Of a DNA stretch of 64,000 bases, positions 30,031 to 42,400 are shown piece by piece. Source of the DNA: Calvatia gigantea. Taxonomy: Eukaryota; Basidiomycota; Agaricomycetes; Agaricales; Lycoperdaceae. The translations under genes and the position numbers were made by a program. The stretch covers positions 2,914,001 through 2,978,000 of the forward strand of contig JACAAK010000001.1 in assembly GCA_025093985.1 (NCBI GenBank), written 5' to 3'. The notes beneath the pieces were generated by a model. That model saw only the letters and a list, made by a program, of their open reading frames with translations, searched no databases and was not told the DNA's origin. How positions within the stretch are numbered: position 1 is the first letter of the stretch; each line of letters opens with the position of its first letter.

Positions 30031-30813
30031 TTATATACTGTGGTGTGGAGTATTAGATGTATCCTCATCCAAGACCTGTCTAATAGCGGTATAGATTCTC
30101 CGCTCTTTCTCATAGTGTCCTAGGTCCTCGCCAAACCGTCGCCTGGCGTCATCGAACCTCTTCAGTTCCTCCTCGTACTTGCCCTGCATTTCTTCCCATT
30201 CAATCCTCATTCTTGCGGTCTCTTCGGCATGTTTTCGTTTGTCGTCTTCGTACTCCTCCCTCTCTCGGTGGTATTTCTCCATTTCTTCCATCAGTGCTTG
30301 GCGGTCCTCCTGCAAACTCGCGCTCTGCTCTTCCAGCTGTAACTTCTGCGTCCCCACATCCCTTTGCTGGACTCTGAACACCCTCATTTCCTCTTTCAGT
30401 TTGGCTCGCTCCAGTTCTATCGCTTGCTTCTCTCCCCCAATTACGGCCTCGTCTTCCCTGAGTCTCTGCCGGTTTGCCTCCATAAGGACCTTGGAGTTCT
30501 CCAGCTCGCGCCACTCATCCTTGATCCGTTTCTTCCAGGACTTGTACTTGTCTTTCTTTCGTAGCAAGATATCCCACTCAACCCGCAATCTTTCGCCATC
30601 AGTTAAATGATGGATCTCATTTCGAGTTCGAACGACATGTGGGGGTGGATGTGAGAGAGTCTCTGAGAAGGATCTAGGTGTATGACCAAAAGCACGTCCT
30701 GTGGGGGGAGGTGGAGGTGGAGAAAGTGGGGAGTATTCAAAGATTGGCTCTTTCCCCTTCCCGAACGGCGTGCTGAATCCTGGAGATTGTGGATTTTGGA
30801 AAATGGAGTCCAT
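30031..30813 (-). CDS. Coiled-coil protein, 260 aa
   Basis: Single exon from ATG 30813. The N-terminus is Pro-rich and disordered (SPLSPPPPPPTGRAF). From residue ~65 to the end it is a highly charged heptad-type coil (LRVEWDILLRKKDKYKSW, ERAKLKEEMRVFRVQQRDV, MRIEWEEMQGKYEEELKRFD). No enzyme motif is seen. The stop is only ~30 bp from the start of the membrane protein gene (29997), so the two minus-strand genes are tightly packed. Function is not recognised. Confidence 0.65.
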   Translation of the reverse strand: MDSIFQNPQSPGFSTPFGKGKEPIFEYSPLSPPPPPPTGRAFGHTPRSFSETLSHPPPHVVRTRNEIHHLTDGERLRVEWDILLRKKDKYKSWKKRIKDEWRELENSKVLMEANRQRLREDEAVIGGEKQAIELERAKLKEEMRVFRVQQRDVGTQKLQLEEQSASLQEDRQALMEEMEKYHREREEYEDDKRKHAEETARMRIEWEEMQGKYEEELKRFDDARRRFGEDLGHYEKERRIYTAIRQVLDEDTSNTPHHSI

Positions 30814-31152
30814 TACCGTTGGCCTAGCGGAATTGCAGATTCGGGTTCAGCTACGTCAGCGGTTGAGATATGTCTCAAGTACGTACGACATTGCTGTCCT
30901 CGTCTGCGTTTGCGTCTGTGTCCGCGTCATGGGGGGGTTAAGGCGAGATTGCCAGCTCCACGAGGCTGTTATGGAATGACTGTTTCATCATAACTTTGAT
31001 CGCTTCCCCAGCCAATTGTGTCATCGTCATTATGTCGTAACTACACTACAAATACAACATTGTTTGCACAACAGTCTATGTACACGGGATGATGCCGAAA
31101 TTCCAACGAAAATATAAATAATACACCAACCACGTCTCAACATATCGGTGTG
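30814..31152. other. Intergenic
   Basis: About 340 bp between two minus-strand genes. It contains a GTCTGCGTTTGCGTCTGTGT-type simple repeat near 30903-30925 and no gene. Confidence 0.5.
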
Positions 31153-34130
31153 CTATAGCTCAGCGTACGAAATCCTCCTCGACGAAGCTCTTGAAACCGG
31201 TCGTTCAAATGCTCCAAGTGGTGCGGCCCATAATGCAGGGTCCTGATAACTACGAGGGTCAAATTTCCCAAACGAGCCCTGCGACCTCAGCGACGAACTC
31301 GACCCCGCTCTGTGCAATCTTGTCTGGTGCAATTCTGCCCCCAGCTCCGCGGGTACGGGGACTACAGGAACGCCTTGGGTTTGTAGGATGTGATCGGTTC
31401 GGTAACGGTTGAGACAACATAGGACCCGGTGTCATTCCTGCATTACTTGTGTACGCTCCGAGAACCGTGATGTATGGTTGCTTGGGTACTTCGTCGTTGC
31501 CTGCATCAGGTAGTCCTTGTGCAAGGAAGATTTTCGGTGACGAGCCACGAATAGGTGATATTGAGCGGGAGTGTCCTTGTAGGGATGCGGCGTCAGGTAC
31601 TCTTGTTGTTGAAGTTGCCACGCTAGTACCATGGCGCGGTGTCGAATGTTGTAGGAATGTTCGCGACGATTGCCTTGGACTCAGGAAATCTCCATCTTGT
31701 CGATCGGGGCCAGATGCCTGTCGCGCTCCGTCCGACTACATATGCTCAGCTCAGCTTTGAATCAAGCCAAGCTTGGAATTCACTTACAGGCGTTTGGATA
31801 TTAATACCAATTCCCGGGCTTGTACCATGCCCACTCCCACTTGCCCCGAGATCCTCACTAATCATGGGCGGGAATATCTCCTTCCCTTTCCCCTTGTCTT
31901 TCGATTTAGGCATTGGTGTAGGTGTGTCCAATCCGACCTGACTACCACCAAGGCTGGTAGTGGTCTGTCCACTCTTCTTAGTCCGTAGAGGCGGAATAAA
32001 CACTGAGCCATCGTGCATTAACGTCGCAGACTGCATAAGGGCACTATTAGCCGGCGGCTGTGCGTAAATTTGGGCTTGGGACTGAGACGCTTGCCTCGCC
32101 CAGTCTGGTGATTCAGGGTCGGGGTTCAGAACTACCATCCTGCTATTCGCCGATTTTCCGGACTTCATGGACCTCATGGACCTCATGTCGTTTTCCATGA
32201 ACCTTGGCTGGGGTGGTGCTTGCGGTTGTCCAGGTGCTTGACTATGTGAGGCTCGGGCTGGTGTCGGTTTCCTACTCGTCGGGTTTTCCTTGATCATGCT
32301 CAACTTCTTCGGAATTGCAGCAGATTTGGTACTTCTTCCTGACACACTCGGTGCTTTCCCTGCGCCCGTCGCGCTACCCAGGCTTGCAACACTCGCGTTC
32401 GCAGGTCCACCCTTAGAGTAGCCGCCCATACTAACGCTGGGAGCAGTGAGCATATCAAACTGCGATGTATGCGTCGACATGGTATCAATAGATCCGGCTC
32501 GGGGTCTGTGCCCCTGTCCTTTGAAGGGGTACGCAAAATCCCGTGCGCGAACGGTAGATGACATACTTGCGGCTTTGGAATGCCGGGAACCAGGTGGTAT
32601 GACGACCGACGGTGAATTGGATGTTTGAGTCGGCAATGATTGCGCCCACTCGGGTGCACCTGCGGCTGAGGGACCTGTTTCACTTGGGGGAGTAACGGCG
32701 CTTTCGTCTCTGAGATTGGTATGTTCTTCCTCTGTAGTGGGGTCGATCACAATTTTCTGTTTTGGTTTCTTCCTGAAGCTGAGGCTGCGGTACCATGACG
32801 TCGCTGTCTGCCTTGTTTTCGCCAGCGTTGGGCGGCGGAACTTGACTCGGTGCTTCCCAGCAGACGTCGGGGTTGCGAAGGTTTGTGCCACTGCCATGGC
32901 ACTGGGGGGACCTGATGGATTGGTACCGGGGTTTGCAGTAGGTGTAGTAGGTGTTGGTGTCTGCCCATATATACCTCTATGTTGTTCTCCAGTGACCCAT
33001 TCTTCTCTTGGCGGATTGATGTTCTGTGTCTGTTCAATGACTTCTTGCGGCGGTATTGAGACAGGATAGTGATCGACAGAAGGAGTAGGGGTCCTGTTGC
33101 GCGTTCTTGCAGGACGACGAGTGGGTGAATATCCTGTTCTCATGGGTATCCTCTGAGTATTCGGGGTAGGATTTACACCTTGAGGTGGAGTAATAATAGG
33201 GATAGAGCTGAGCTCCTCGTAGACTGATCCCTGATCTTCCGGGGCCTCAGGCTTACGATGAACTTGCGGAACTTGGTCTGCCGAAGAAGGGATTTGAGAG
33301 CTTTCATGACGAGGGCGAGGTTCGGATATCGATAAAATACGTCCAGACCCACGTCTGGGACGACCTGGGACAGTACCGCCAGCGGTAGCCTGCATCTTCA
33401 TCGAGCTCTCAGCTTGAGCTCTCATAAACCCAGCCTCAAATCCTTGTCTCCTTCCCTCTTCCCTGGCAAGATCCACCATCCGCTCTTGCCGGAGTTTATA
33501 TGCCGCATCCTTCACTCTGGTAAGCTGGGCCTCGGCCTCTTCCCGCATTCCCTTCTGCGCTTCAAGTTCCTCTTTCAATCTTTCAACCTCCCGCCCTGCG
33601 TGCTCCAGCTCAAATCGTGCAACACGTAAATCTTGAGCTACTGCTTCAGCATGGGCTTGTGCTCCCTCCCGAGCAGAGTTAAGCCGAGTGAAAGTGGACA
33701 CTGTATCCCGCTCGAGGGAGGCACATTTCCTGGACTCCTCATCGAGCATGGTGATGGTATTTGAGAGTGTATCGTGAAGTTTCGTTGTTTCCTTTTCAGC
33801 CTCGATGACCATGCGTACGAGTTCTCGTGGAGAGAAGTTGGCCACGAGAAGCTCGCGCTCGCGATCTCTCCACCAGTTCTTCGATGAATTAACTTTGCCA
33901 TTGGTATGATGCTGGCGCTGGTGGCTACGACCACCATTATTCCCGTTTCTGGGACTTCGAGGACTCGAGGATGATCGCACCGATGATTGTTGTCGTTGCA
34001 GTGACGTAGTAGACTCGGATGTAGGTGAGAGCAACTCGGTTCGTGGGGAGAGGTTATCACTAGAATGTATTAAGTGCACATTATTAAACACCAATGAATA
34101 GACACACTCAGTATGTACAGAAACAGGCAT
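31153..34130 (-). CDS. Large disordered/coiled-coil protein, unknown
   Basis: A 957-aa model: exon 34130-31788, a 52-bp intron, exon 31735-31426, a 52-bp intron with a GTCCTATG donor, and exon 31373-31153. After a Ser-rich start comes NWWRDRERELLVANFSPREL and a coiled coil (about residues 100-230: LVRMVIEAEKETTKLHDTLS, LERDTVSTFTRLNSAREGAQ). The rest is low-complexity with many Ser, Pro and Thr. The last exon restores a coding-like end (FGKFDPRSYQDPALWAAPLG ... RRISYAEL). The true start is uncertain: an intron-like GTGCAC...TTCTAG lies near 34062-34082. No family is recognised. Confidence 0.65.
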
Positions 34131-34744
34131 TGCTTGCAATCATGGCGCGGAATGAAGCTAACTCGTATCTGCAAACACGAGGCCTTTTGGACCGGAAAAC
34201 AATGACATACCTAACTGTGGGAAGAACGCGAACATTTCGCGTCACATGACGGATTCCCAAGTACCGAAGCGTGGCAAACAACATTTCAATATACCAACCT
34301 GAAACCAATCAGGATCGGTAGTCATTGCAGGTGGTACCAAAGTTTCTATTTAAGATTTTAAATTGTGAAATAAATCGATATAATGGACATATTTTATCAC
34401 AGAAAATATGTCTGGCATACTGACTTATATCTTGATTTAAAACCCTTAAAAAGAAACTTTGGTACCCTCTGAACCGGGAACAAATGCTGATTGGCCTCAG
34501 GTGAACATTTCTATTAAGTACCGCTATGAGTTGCGAAAAGCCTAAAATATGGGGTTTACACAACTTAAGGAGTAGAGTACCCGAGTCCGACCACCAAAAA
34601 TAGGTGTTTCAGTGATGTATTATAAATAGGACGAAAAGGTGTGCAGATAGTGGTGGAAATGAATAGAGTGATCGTTAGGGTATGAAGAAAGGAGGGCGTA
34701 ACAAGGTGAAGAAGACAGAGCGAGACATGCAACCTGTGCTTCCA
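34131..34744. other. AT-rich intergenic region with fold-back element
   Basis: It contains the 134-bp inverted-repeat element listed separately, and otherwise no gene. Confidence 0.5.
34333..34466. mobile_element. 134-bp fold-back / MITE-like element
   Basis: The ends are inverted copies GGTACCAAAGTTTCT (15 of 15) and continue nearly matched through TTTAAG and TTTTAAA. Inside are further nested inverted pairs: TAAATC/GATTTA, GATATAA/TTATATC and GACATATTTT/AAAATATGTC around a 7-nt loop. The whole segment can fold into one long hairpin. TA dinucleotides lie in both ends (GGTACC), so a TA-type target duplication is possible. No coding capacity. Confidence 0.75.
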
Positions 34745-35349
34745 TTACACGATGCTGGCCGATCTGATGTCTTCAGGGAAGTCTGGGATTGTTTTATTGC
34801 CAACACTGCCCACAACCTGCATGCTACTTGGGAAACCATCACCCAAGAAGGGTTCAGAATCAATAATAACGATACCCTCCGATTTCGACAGAACGGCGGT
34901 ATCAGGTGATAAAGGGGTGCGCGAGTGTAGTAGGTCGAATTTATTGCTCAAAGTTGGGCAGACGCTCGGGAAAGAGCAGTCCGACGTGAGTTGCTTGTCA
35001 AATTGAGGCTGGGGCGGAAGGAAGAAGGGAGATGCAGATGGGATGAGCACAATCTGTGCACCATCTTCATCATTAAATTCGACTGCGCATCGTGTATCGG
35101 ACGGGGTATGCCAATCCTCAAACGAAGATGTTAGGCTAAGAGAGATAGATTTGACACTGTCGACATCAGAGTCTCCCGTTGATCCCCCCCAGCTCCCGCC
35201 AACAGATATGGGCGAGGATGGGCGGATTGAGGATGGAGAGGACTCCTGCTGGGAGGTGGTATGAATATCCTCGGTTGCATTTTGCTATAGATGAGACGTA
35301 CCTCAATAACATTATGAGAAGAAGTAGGAACGGAAAGAGCAGGCGACAT
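34745..35349 (-). CDS. Serine-rich protein, 182 aa, unknown
   Basis: Exon 35349-35302 (MSPALSVPTSSHNVIE), a 56-bp intron (35301-35246, GTACGT...CAG), and exon 35245-34745 join in frame. The product is Ser/Pro-rich at the start, then SLSLTSSFEDWHTPSDTRCA, VEFNDEDGAQIVLIPSASPF and an acidic end DFPEDIRSASIV. The intron phase and continuous sense across it support a real gene. No family is recognised. Confidence 0.6.
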
Positions 35350-36015
35350 GTTCGATGGGAAACAGAAGAGGTATGCGAGAGAAGAGGGGGTGAGCCGGAA
35401 TTAAACAATGATTGGGAAGATGCGGATTACTGGTGAGGGTGCTCAAGGGCGAGCAGCTGTGGTATTTATGCCCTGGTTCATGAAACAGCACTCGCCGAGT
35501 AACCAGGCCCAGTAAGTTCTCAATCTCTCAAACATGTCCCGTGGACATAGATCTGAGGCGAGTTCCATGGCCGAGGGTAAGATATGCAGGGCCCGAGTCA
35601 GAACACAACTGAGAGGAGTCGTAGGATCACAGCGCCCCAGGCCCGAGCGCTAGGCATCAAAATCTCTGACTGAGCTGCCGACTTTAAATATAGCCTCAAA
35701 TTCTGTTTCAGGCCAAGATCCGCAGAGGGTGATTAAGCATAATCGTCTTATTGGGGAATTTTTGGCTACTCACGATGGAAAGTGTCTCACCACCTGAAAG
35801 GCCCATTCAAATTCCATTCAAGTCCCACCCAAATTCCAGACAACCGCACTTCGGGAGATTAACACCTTTTACGACCTGCCCATAACGATAGCCCGACTAA
35901 CAAATCCACGCCGAAGATCATCCCATTTTATTCTGGCAAGTCGCTAGCAAAACCGACTCCGTGTTGATGATACCAGCCCGCTACACCCATAGAAACCTAT
36001 TAGCCACGACTGCGG
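35350..36015. other. Intergenic, nothing recognised
   Basis: About 670 bp with no coherent reading frame, repeat or RNA. Confidence 0.5.
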
Positions 36016-36693
36016 TCAACGGGGTAACTTGTCCAGTCTCGGTGGAGTTTTCCTCCCCCTCACTCTCGTGTAATTTTTTAGGCTCCCAAATGAGATTTCA
36101 TCCCTTCCCTCTGCCATCCTAACAACCTCCCTCAGGGGTGCCAATGACTGTTCCACAAAGTCTTCCATTCTCTTCTCTTTTGCTTGTTTCGCAACCTGTC
36201 CCGGCTTTGGAGCGTGTGGTTTGTACTGTGGTGAGCTAAGAGGGAGATGGGGGTTCCAGGTGAGCCCTTTGTATTTGTCGCTCCAGTGCGTAAGGCGTTG
36301 TTTGTAGATAAAATGGCCCAGAAATTTTGTGAGTTGGTGTGCGAGTCCTCGGGTGTGAGAAGAGTTGTACAATAGAGAAAGGGTATTATCCACTATGGGC
36401 ATGTTAGTTCACCCAAGCACTGAGCTCGAAAATCAATACAACGCACTACGTCGGTTCCAAACTTCTAACCAAGCCCTCTTTTTGATAACAGTCACAGTAT
36501 CCTTGGCCAGGATATCCTCGATGCGCACGTACACTAAACCAGCGCGCCGAAAATTGGGCCTGTAGAGGTTCCGAAGCGCAACAGCTTCCGCGTTGCAGTG
36601 AAGAACAGATGCCGAACATGCGCGTCGAAAAAGGCGATAAAAGCTGAGAAAATCTGCAGGCAGGCCCCTGAGAAAAGGGTTTGTCGTCATCAT
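36016..36693 (-). CDS. Small conserved protein, LYR-like N-terminus
   Basis: Exons 36693-36450 and 36392-36016, with a 57-bp intron, encode 206 aa. The N-terminus FLSFYRLFRRACSASVLHCN followed by LRNLYRPNFRRA resembles the layout of LYR-motif proteins (a YR pair early in a helix, then basic and aromatic residues). The middle, DNTLSLLYNSSHTRGLAHQL, and the basic C-terminus KNYTRVRGRKTPPRLDKLPR look conserved. LYR proteins act in mitochondrial assembly; that role is a guess. The frame is clean across the intron. Confidence 0.6.
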
Positions 36694-36889
36694 CGATCCA
36701 GGACGGCGCAAGTGTGGTTCACCATTGTTGAACGACTTTCAGGTTCAGGGAGGCACCAGTCAATGTGTACTCGATATAGTATGTCAGCCCCACGCTCCAA
36801 GTATAGCTTTCCGCACAGCCACACCTCATGTTGCCACAACACTGGTCCCATCTGGCGAGGAAAACTCGACTCCACTGCATCACTAAGCA

Positions 36890-37403
36890 TTACTTATCAT
36901 CACTCGGATGGATCCGTGTATTCTCGTGTATCACATTCAACTCACAGCCCATCTGGGCGTCCCTGGATTGACAGAATGCGCCAAGTCTGGTCAGTGGATT
37001 ACCCTCCAACAGTGCCATCAGGCGCCATCCTGCGCCATCCCAATCATCAAAGCAAAGGTAAAACACCGACGCCCTTTGTTTCGAAATTACTCCGGCCACT
37101 TTTGCCGGCGTCTCATAATTTGCCATATTCTTTGATAGTGTATTCTCATCCAAACTTCCTTGAAGAAATTTGAAAAGGTTGATTTCCGCGACCAGTGCCA
37201 AATGCTTCAAGGCGTTGGTTCTCAACGTATCCGAATCATTAACAAACAAGATCGCCTCACCCCATTCTCAACCCCCAAAGCATTTCCAAACGTAGGCCAT
37301 CATGAGAGCTACTTCGGCTTTGTTCACCATCAATGCCCGGGCAGAGTTGCTGCGACCACATCGATGCGGCGTTCAAGAAAAGGGCATTATACCTCCGACT
37401 CAT
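36890..37403 (-). pseudogene. Possible decayed gene
   Basis: Coding-like pieces appear in successive minus-strand frames: SRRYNALFLNAASMWSQQL (from ATG 37403), then EVALMMAYVWKCFGG, a TGA, and EWGEAILFVNDSDTLRTNAL, KHLALVAEINLFKFLQ in one frame. At least one frameshift and one stop separate them, and no convincing introns rescue the frame. The family is not recognised. Confidence 0.3.
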
Positions 37404-37943
37404 ATGCAAACACGCCGAAGACAACCGGAGTCTCTATACCTCCGGTTTCAGAAGTGTTGACACCTCAGCTTTAGGCGGTTCCCCTAAAAGGATGGCAACA
37501 GCGCATCAACCCCCTTGCGCCTCGTCCATTCTCTATGCTGGTGACCTTTCGGTAACACAAACAAACAATGAAAAAGGAAGAAAGAAATAGTGCGCAAATC
37601 CATAAAACTGTATGATCATGGCCGTTTTAGCGGGCCTTTGTCCGATGTGGCTTGGCCTTACATAGTGTCTACGGCACATTTTGCCCCCGATGGTCCACGC
37701 ACCTAGGCATGGGGTAAGCACAATGAAGGATCGTCGTGCCACACACGCATAACTCATTAATTCTTAATTGGATGTCCTTCATTTCGTGTCCATGCATACA
37801 CCCACTTCGTTGTTCCTGACACTCTCCAATGAGGCTAAAAGAGACGTTCTAGGTCGCTCGCTGCTTTTACCCCCTTAATCTCTCTTTATACCAATACTTC
37901 CGTTTCATTAGATCCCAAGCACTTTATCGTCATTGCTAGAAAA
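37404..37943. other. Intergenic
   Basis: 540 bp upstream of the next + strand gene. No gene or element is seen. Confidence 0.5.
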
Positions 37944-39496
37944 ATGGTAACTCCGGTGCTGTCTACGTACAGTACCCAACGTTACGACCTTCGTCTTAAG
38001 CATCAGGTATGTCCCTCCTCGCTCCGGACCTGCCCTGTTCTGAATGTTATTTTCACCAGCTCTCGTCAATTTCCAACTCTCGCACAATAGGTGCAACAAT
38101 TGACTCGAGTCCCCATCCTTCCACAATAATCTCAAAGGTTTCAAATCTGAAAATCCAAGAGCCTGTCATGGATGGCCACGGCCTCGGGCGGCCCCTCTCC
38201 ATCCGTTCCTCTTCCAAACCCACAAGTTCGCGATGGTACGAGGGACATTCCGGACGCGTTTCGACGCTGACACAGATCGGGTTATCAGAGGGGATGCTTT
38301 CCCGCAATACAAGTGCGACGTCCTTTCACCTCGATGCTGGCGAATGCGAACAGTCGCTGTTGACGGTCGAAAGACGGGATAGCAAGCAGCTGGATAGCAA
38401 GCAGCTGATATGTGAAAGCTCCTTAAGCGCTGCTCAAGTTGAAGCACATATTCCAGCATCTTCTTCCGTGGAAGGCCTTTCCGAGGAAACGAGTGGCGAA
38501 AATGAAGACGATGGCATCCGAGGGCAGGCCCACTTGATATCACCTCTATTCGTTAGGACCAATAAAGTCCGCGTTTCGACTCCGGTAATCCAAGCATGCC
38601 TGTGCACGAGGAACACCCAGGCACTTCCTCCCTTCTTATGCTCGTACTGGTATTATCATCCAGAATATGATTCAGGCGACGAGTATTCTAATAGTAGTCT
38701 GTCTACGTCAAGTTCATTTTCGGCCTCGGCCTTAACGGAATACGGCGAGGGTAATCCTGCCGGCAATGTAGTCGCCTCCACCAGTACCTTCGTTCCTCCC
38801 TCGACTTCTGGCAGGAAATTTCCCAGTCCGAGCTTTGCCGCAACTGCTTCCTCCGCCCCCCCTCCCTGCCCCACCACGCAATTCGGATGCTCTAGCTCAA
38901 ACACCGCACCGCCCATAAACTTGGCCGACATTGATGAGGAAGAACTGGCAATTATCGAGACTGTCTCTCAACGTGCAGACCATACGGCGGGGCTGAGGGA
39001 TGAAGATATGAGCTTCCCGACAGCACCTTCGCTACAGACAGATGGTAAAGCTTGGTGGAAGTTTTCCTCCAAGAAACAGCGTGTGTTCTGTGCTGGTAGT
39101 TGTCCCGAACTCATTGGAAGACATCGGGATAACGCTCCGGAATCACATTTAGAACCGAAAAGATCTCTTCCTACACAACATTCCCCAGAACCCTGCAACC
39201 GCGGACTGAAGGAACCAAAAACCCTTCCTTCCCCTCCCCTTTCACCACGACTATCATCGCCCACCCCCATGACTCGGCACAGATGGCCCCACGCAAGTTC
39301 TGGAATGAGGAACATTCTCTCCGTGGTTCTTCCGTGTATCCCTGTGTTATTTAAAGGGAATGAAATTAATGAAAAGGCTGATGGTAATACTGGGCCGGGG
39401 CCCGATTCTGAGGATGCCTTCTTTCACTGCGTTTTTGGTTGGCTCTTGGCGGAAAAAGAACAGGCAAAATCGCAGGCAGGAAGGGGCGGAGATTGA
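37944..39496 (+). CDS. Disordered Ser-rich protein, 499 aa, unknown
   Basis: Exon 37944-38006 (MVTPVLSTYSTQRYDLRLKH Q) joins exon 38060-39496 in phase 0 across GTATGT...CACCAG. The ATG at 38009 lies inside this intron and is rejected as the start. The product is low complexity with acidic patches (LSEETSGENEDDG, DIDEEELAIIE). One region, SYWYYHPEYDSGDEYSNSS, and the Pro-rich tail LPSPPLSPRLSSPTP stand out. The motif KAWWKFSSKKQRVFC could bind a partner. No family is recognised; it is probably regulatory. Confidence 0.6.
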
Positions 39497-42400
39497 AACG
39501 GCAAAATCTGAAGTACCTAGGGGAGTGTTAGTCGAGGTGAGAATCGAACGACAAACTAATCATGTGGTGGATTATTAGATATCCCGGCCACCGCGGTAGC
39601 GCTATCGTACAGTATACTTAATCACCTCCCCCTCGTTTTCTATCCATTAATGATACCAGTTCTCTAACGCAGCGACCAACAACCACTCGTGGTTCATCAA
39701 GGGTTAATAGCAGGGCTAAAGTCCTAAGCCTGATGTTTCTCGTAAACCTAAATATCTCCTCCTTTTTGATCATCCCGATAGCAGAAGAGGTTTGAGGGCC
39801 TTCCAGTCTAGTCTGTGTTTGACCAGTCCGGGGTATTCCTGGTCATCTGACTCGATTATGAACATGAACCTCCAGAGGTTTAAATTACGTCGCTCCCTCT
39901 GTGAACTCGAGCTTGATTTCCCAGGAATATGTGAACTGTGCATGGTTTTTCCGCAGCGGGTCACTTCAGTGCATCTGGGAAAGTGCTCAGTGTCGTCGCA
40001 TGGTCTCCTGTGATCGGGTTATTCAGTAGTGAAGAGATGAGGCGGCGGTTCAACGAAAATAGGGTGTGACTGCGTCCGTCAGTCACGAGGCTTCAAAACC
40101 GGGTCCAGGAAAGGAGAGACAGAGGTCCAGAACACAAGAGAAGGAGGGGCGAGAGTGACAGCGTCGCTGAAGACAAGATTTTGGAACGAGTGTGGAACGA
40201 GAGTCAACGAGAGAGCGACCGACAACGGGAAACGGAGCTGAGACAGTTCAGAGCGGGACTTCGAGAGTGAAAAATGGGTATCCAATTACTAGGTGTCGAG
40301 CCTCTACTGGCTCGACTGTATTTATACTGTAGACAACTTGTCCGGTGTTCAATTTCTACGGTTATCTACAAATACTGAATCTGTATAGCAAATGAGTTGA
40401 GTTAGTATAATGAAGGTTAGGCTAGGGAACTGTGGTAAAATGTTGAAATTTTGAAACACAACGAGTGAATGTGCAACTACGGAGGCGAAGAGTCTGAATT
40501 AGAAAAAAAATGTCGATAACGAGAAAGATGTGCTGGTGAAATTTTATTAAAGTGGGTAGTGGTCTAAAACACGACGTATGGCAGGTGAAATGGACGGTTG
40601 TGTAGTGAGCGAGGAACGAGCGGATCGGCGACGGATCGATGAATGGTCGGGGTGACGAAATCTTCGGAGGGCGGACTGATTAGTGTGAGATGCTCGTTGG
40701 GTGCCGTTCCGAAGGCAGCCGACGTGCAGTCTCCACAGTAGGGTACGACATCGGTGCTAAGAGAAAGGCGTTACATCGTTGGAACCTTGGATCTATTCCA
40801 GCATAAACCCAGCATTGGTATATTGCAGCCATTACCGGCGAGCCCCGATACGAACCTACCGCAGGAGGCCAACGTCCTCAAGGTGACGGGATGTAGTGCT
40901 GCTTATAATATCCTGCACAAATGGTCCCACGGAGCAGCTCGGATTTGCACCAGAGCTTAACTACACAGCAGGCACCGGTTTGGCCCAGAGGCGTTTCGAC
41001 AAGAAATTAGAGAAGAACGCGCGGTTAAAGCGACAGAGAGCTCCCTACCGACCGTCCAATACAGACCTAGTAGAATCTAGCACTGTCCCGACTACCCTCC
41101 CCCACTATCTCCCCTGCCAAACTTGGACAAAATTCAACGTTGGAGCATTACAATTCCTTTCACACTTTGAAGGGGGAGAAAGAAAGCTCGGACACCCCAC
41201 TTGGCGCCTCTGCTGTCGAAATGCCTCCGTTAGATACACGTTTCTCTGGTTAGTTAAAAAAGCCTGGCGCTCATCCTTCCCATTTCGATGACACAAGGTT
41301 ATCTGTCAACAAAATGTCGCATTACGTTCCTAGTGGCACGGTTTGTGTTAAGTATCAGTTTTGTTTCTTTCTAGAATAATCCGCGTGCCAAGGTTAAGAA
41401 TCTCTATCCGTTTGGATCAACTGGCCTCGCAACTCGACACCTCGGAGGTTCTCAGTTGTTGGTTCATCTCTCTCCGCTCTATCACGGTAGCGTGAGTCCT
41501 TCCAACCAGAAAGTTGAACCAACTGGGGCTCTTCGGCCTGCGGACGGATGAAGTTCAATTTCTTTGTCCGAGGCTGGAGTCTCCGCCTGTAGGTCAGCAA
41601 CTAGCCACGACTGGGAAGTCATTTTCGTCCACTCTACGTGGGGTGGAGTCACCTACAACAATTTACGGAAAATCTGGCTGGGGGTTAGCGAATCCAAAAT
41701 CTGACCTAGGCGGTAAGCGGAATTTCAGACTTCTGAGCCGCCAGAACCCTGAGCCAGGTTAGCGTATCGCATTGTTCATTATGATGATGTAGTCCATCAT
41801 TAACCGGTGCCGGAAACAAGTTATTGTTTGGGTGGCGGGGACCATTTCTCGTGCCTTGAAATGTAACAACATCTCGGTAGCCCTCAGGCTATAGTTGGGA
41901 GGGTTAGGGGAACTCCCAACTCACTAACAGCGTGGATAAACTCTTTTATGATGGCTGTCGGGGAATATCCCAGGCGGGATGCGCCGTTTAAAGCGCAGAA
42001 CTTCCGAGGGTTGGATCTCGGCGCCCAAGTGTATACCTAACGTTTTAATGAATGTCGCTCGCAACCGTGTCATTCAGCCATGTTACGCTTGGGGTGGGGG
42101 GAACCGCTTGGCGACAAAAATAGATTAATATTTCCTATTGACTCTGCTGCAGGCGACTTGAGCACCGAGGAACTATCGCACTTTTCGGGGAAGCGACGTA
42201 CCGTAATTGATAAACCCGAGCATTCACTTGCGTATGTACGCCTTGGACTTCCGCAACTCATTCACCTCCTTTATCCACGCATCGGAGAGAACTAACAAAA
42301 TAGGAGATTCTATTCAAGTTCAATGAATGGCGATGTGCTCGGGGACACTGTCGTGGCCGTCATTTCAGACATTGGTTCCACAAGAGCACGAAGTGGCACA

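Noticed and set aside
38009..38059. ATG at 38009 as start of the Ser-rich gene
   Set aside because: It lies within CAG|GTATGT, a good donor, and an upstream exon from ATG 37944 joins in phase to 38060.
39530..39610. tRNA-like sequence on the minus strand (GTTCGATTC B box, possible acceptor pairing)
   Set aside because: The T stem does not pair, no normal D or acceptor arm forms, and no anticodon loop is clear. At best a decayed tRNA remnant.
41893..41921. 9-bp hairpin as a terminator or RNA gene
   Set aside because: No nearby gene end and no conserved RNA pattern; such stems are expected by chance in 64 kb.
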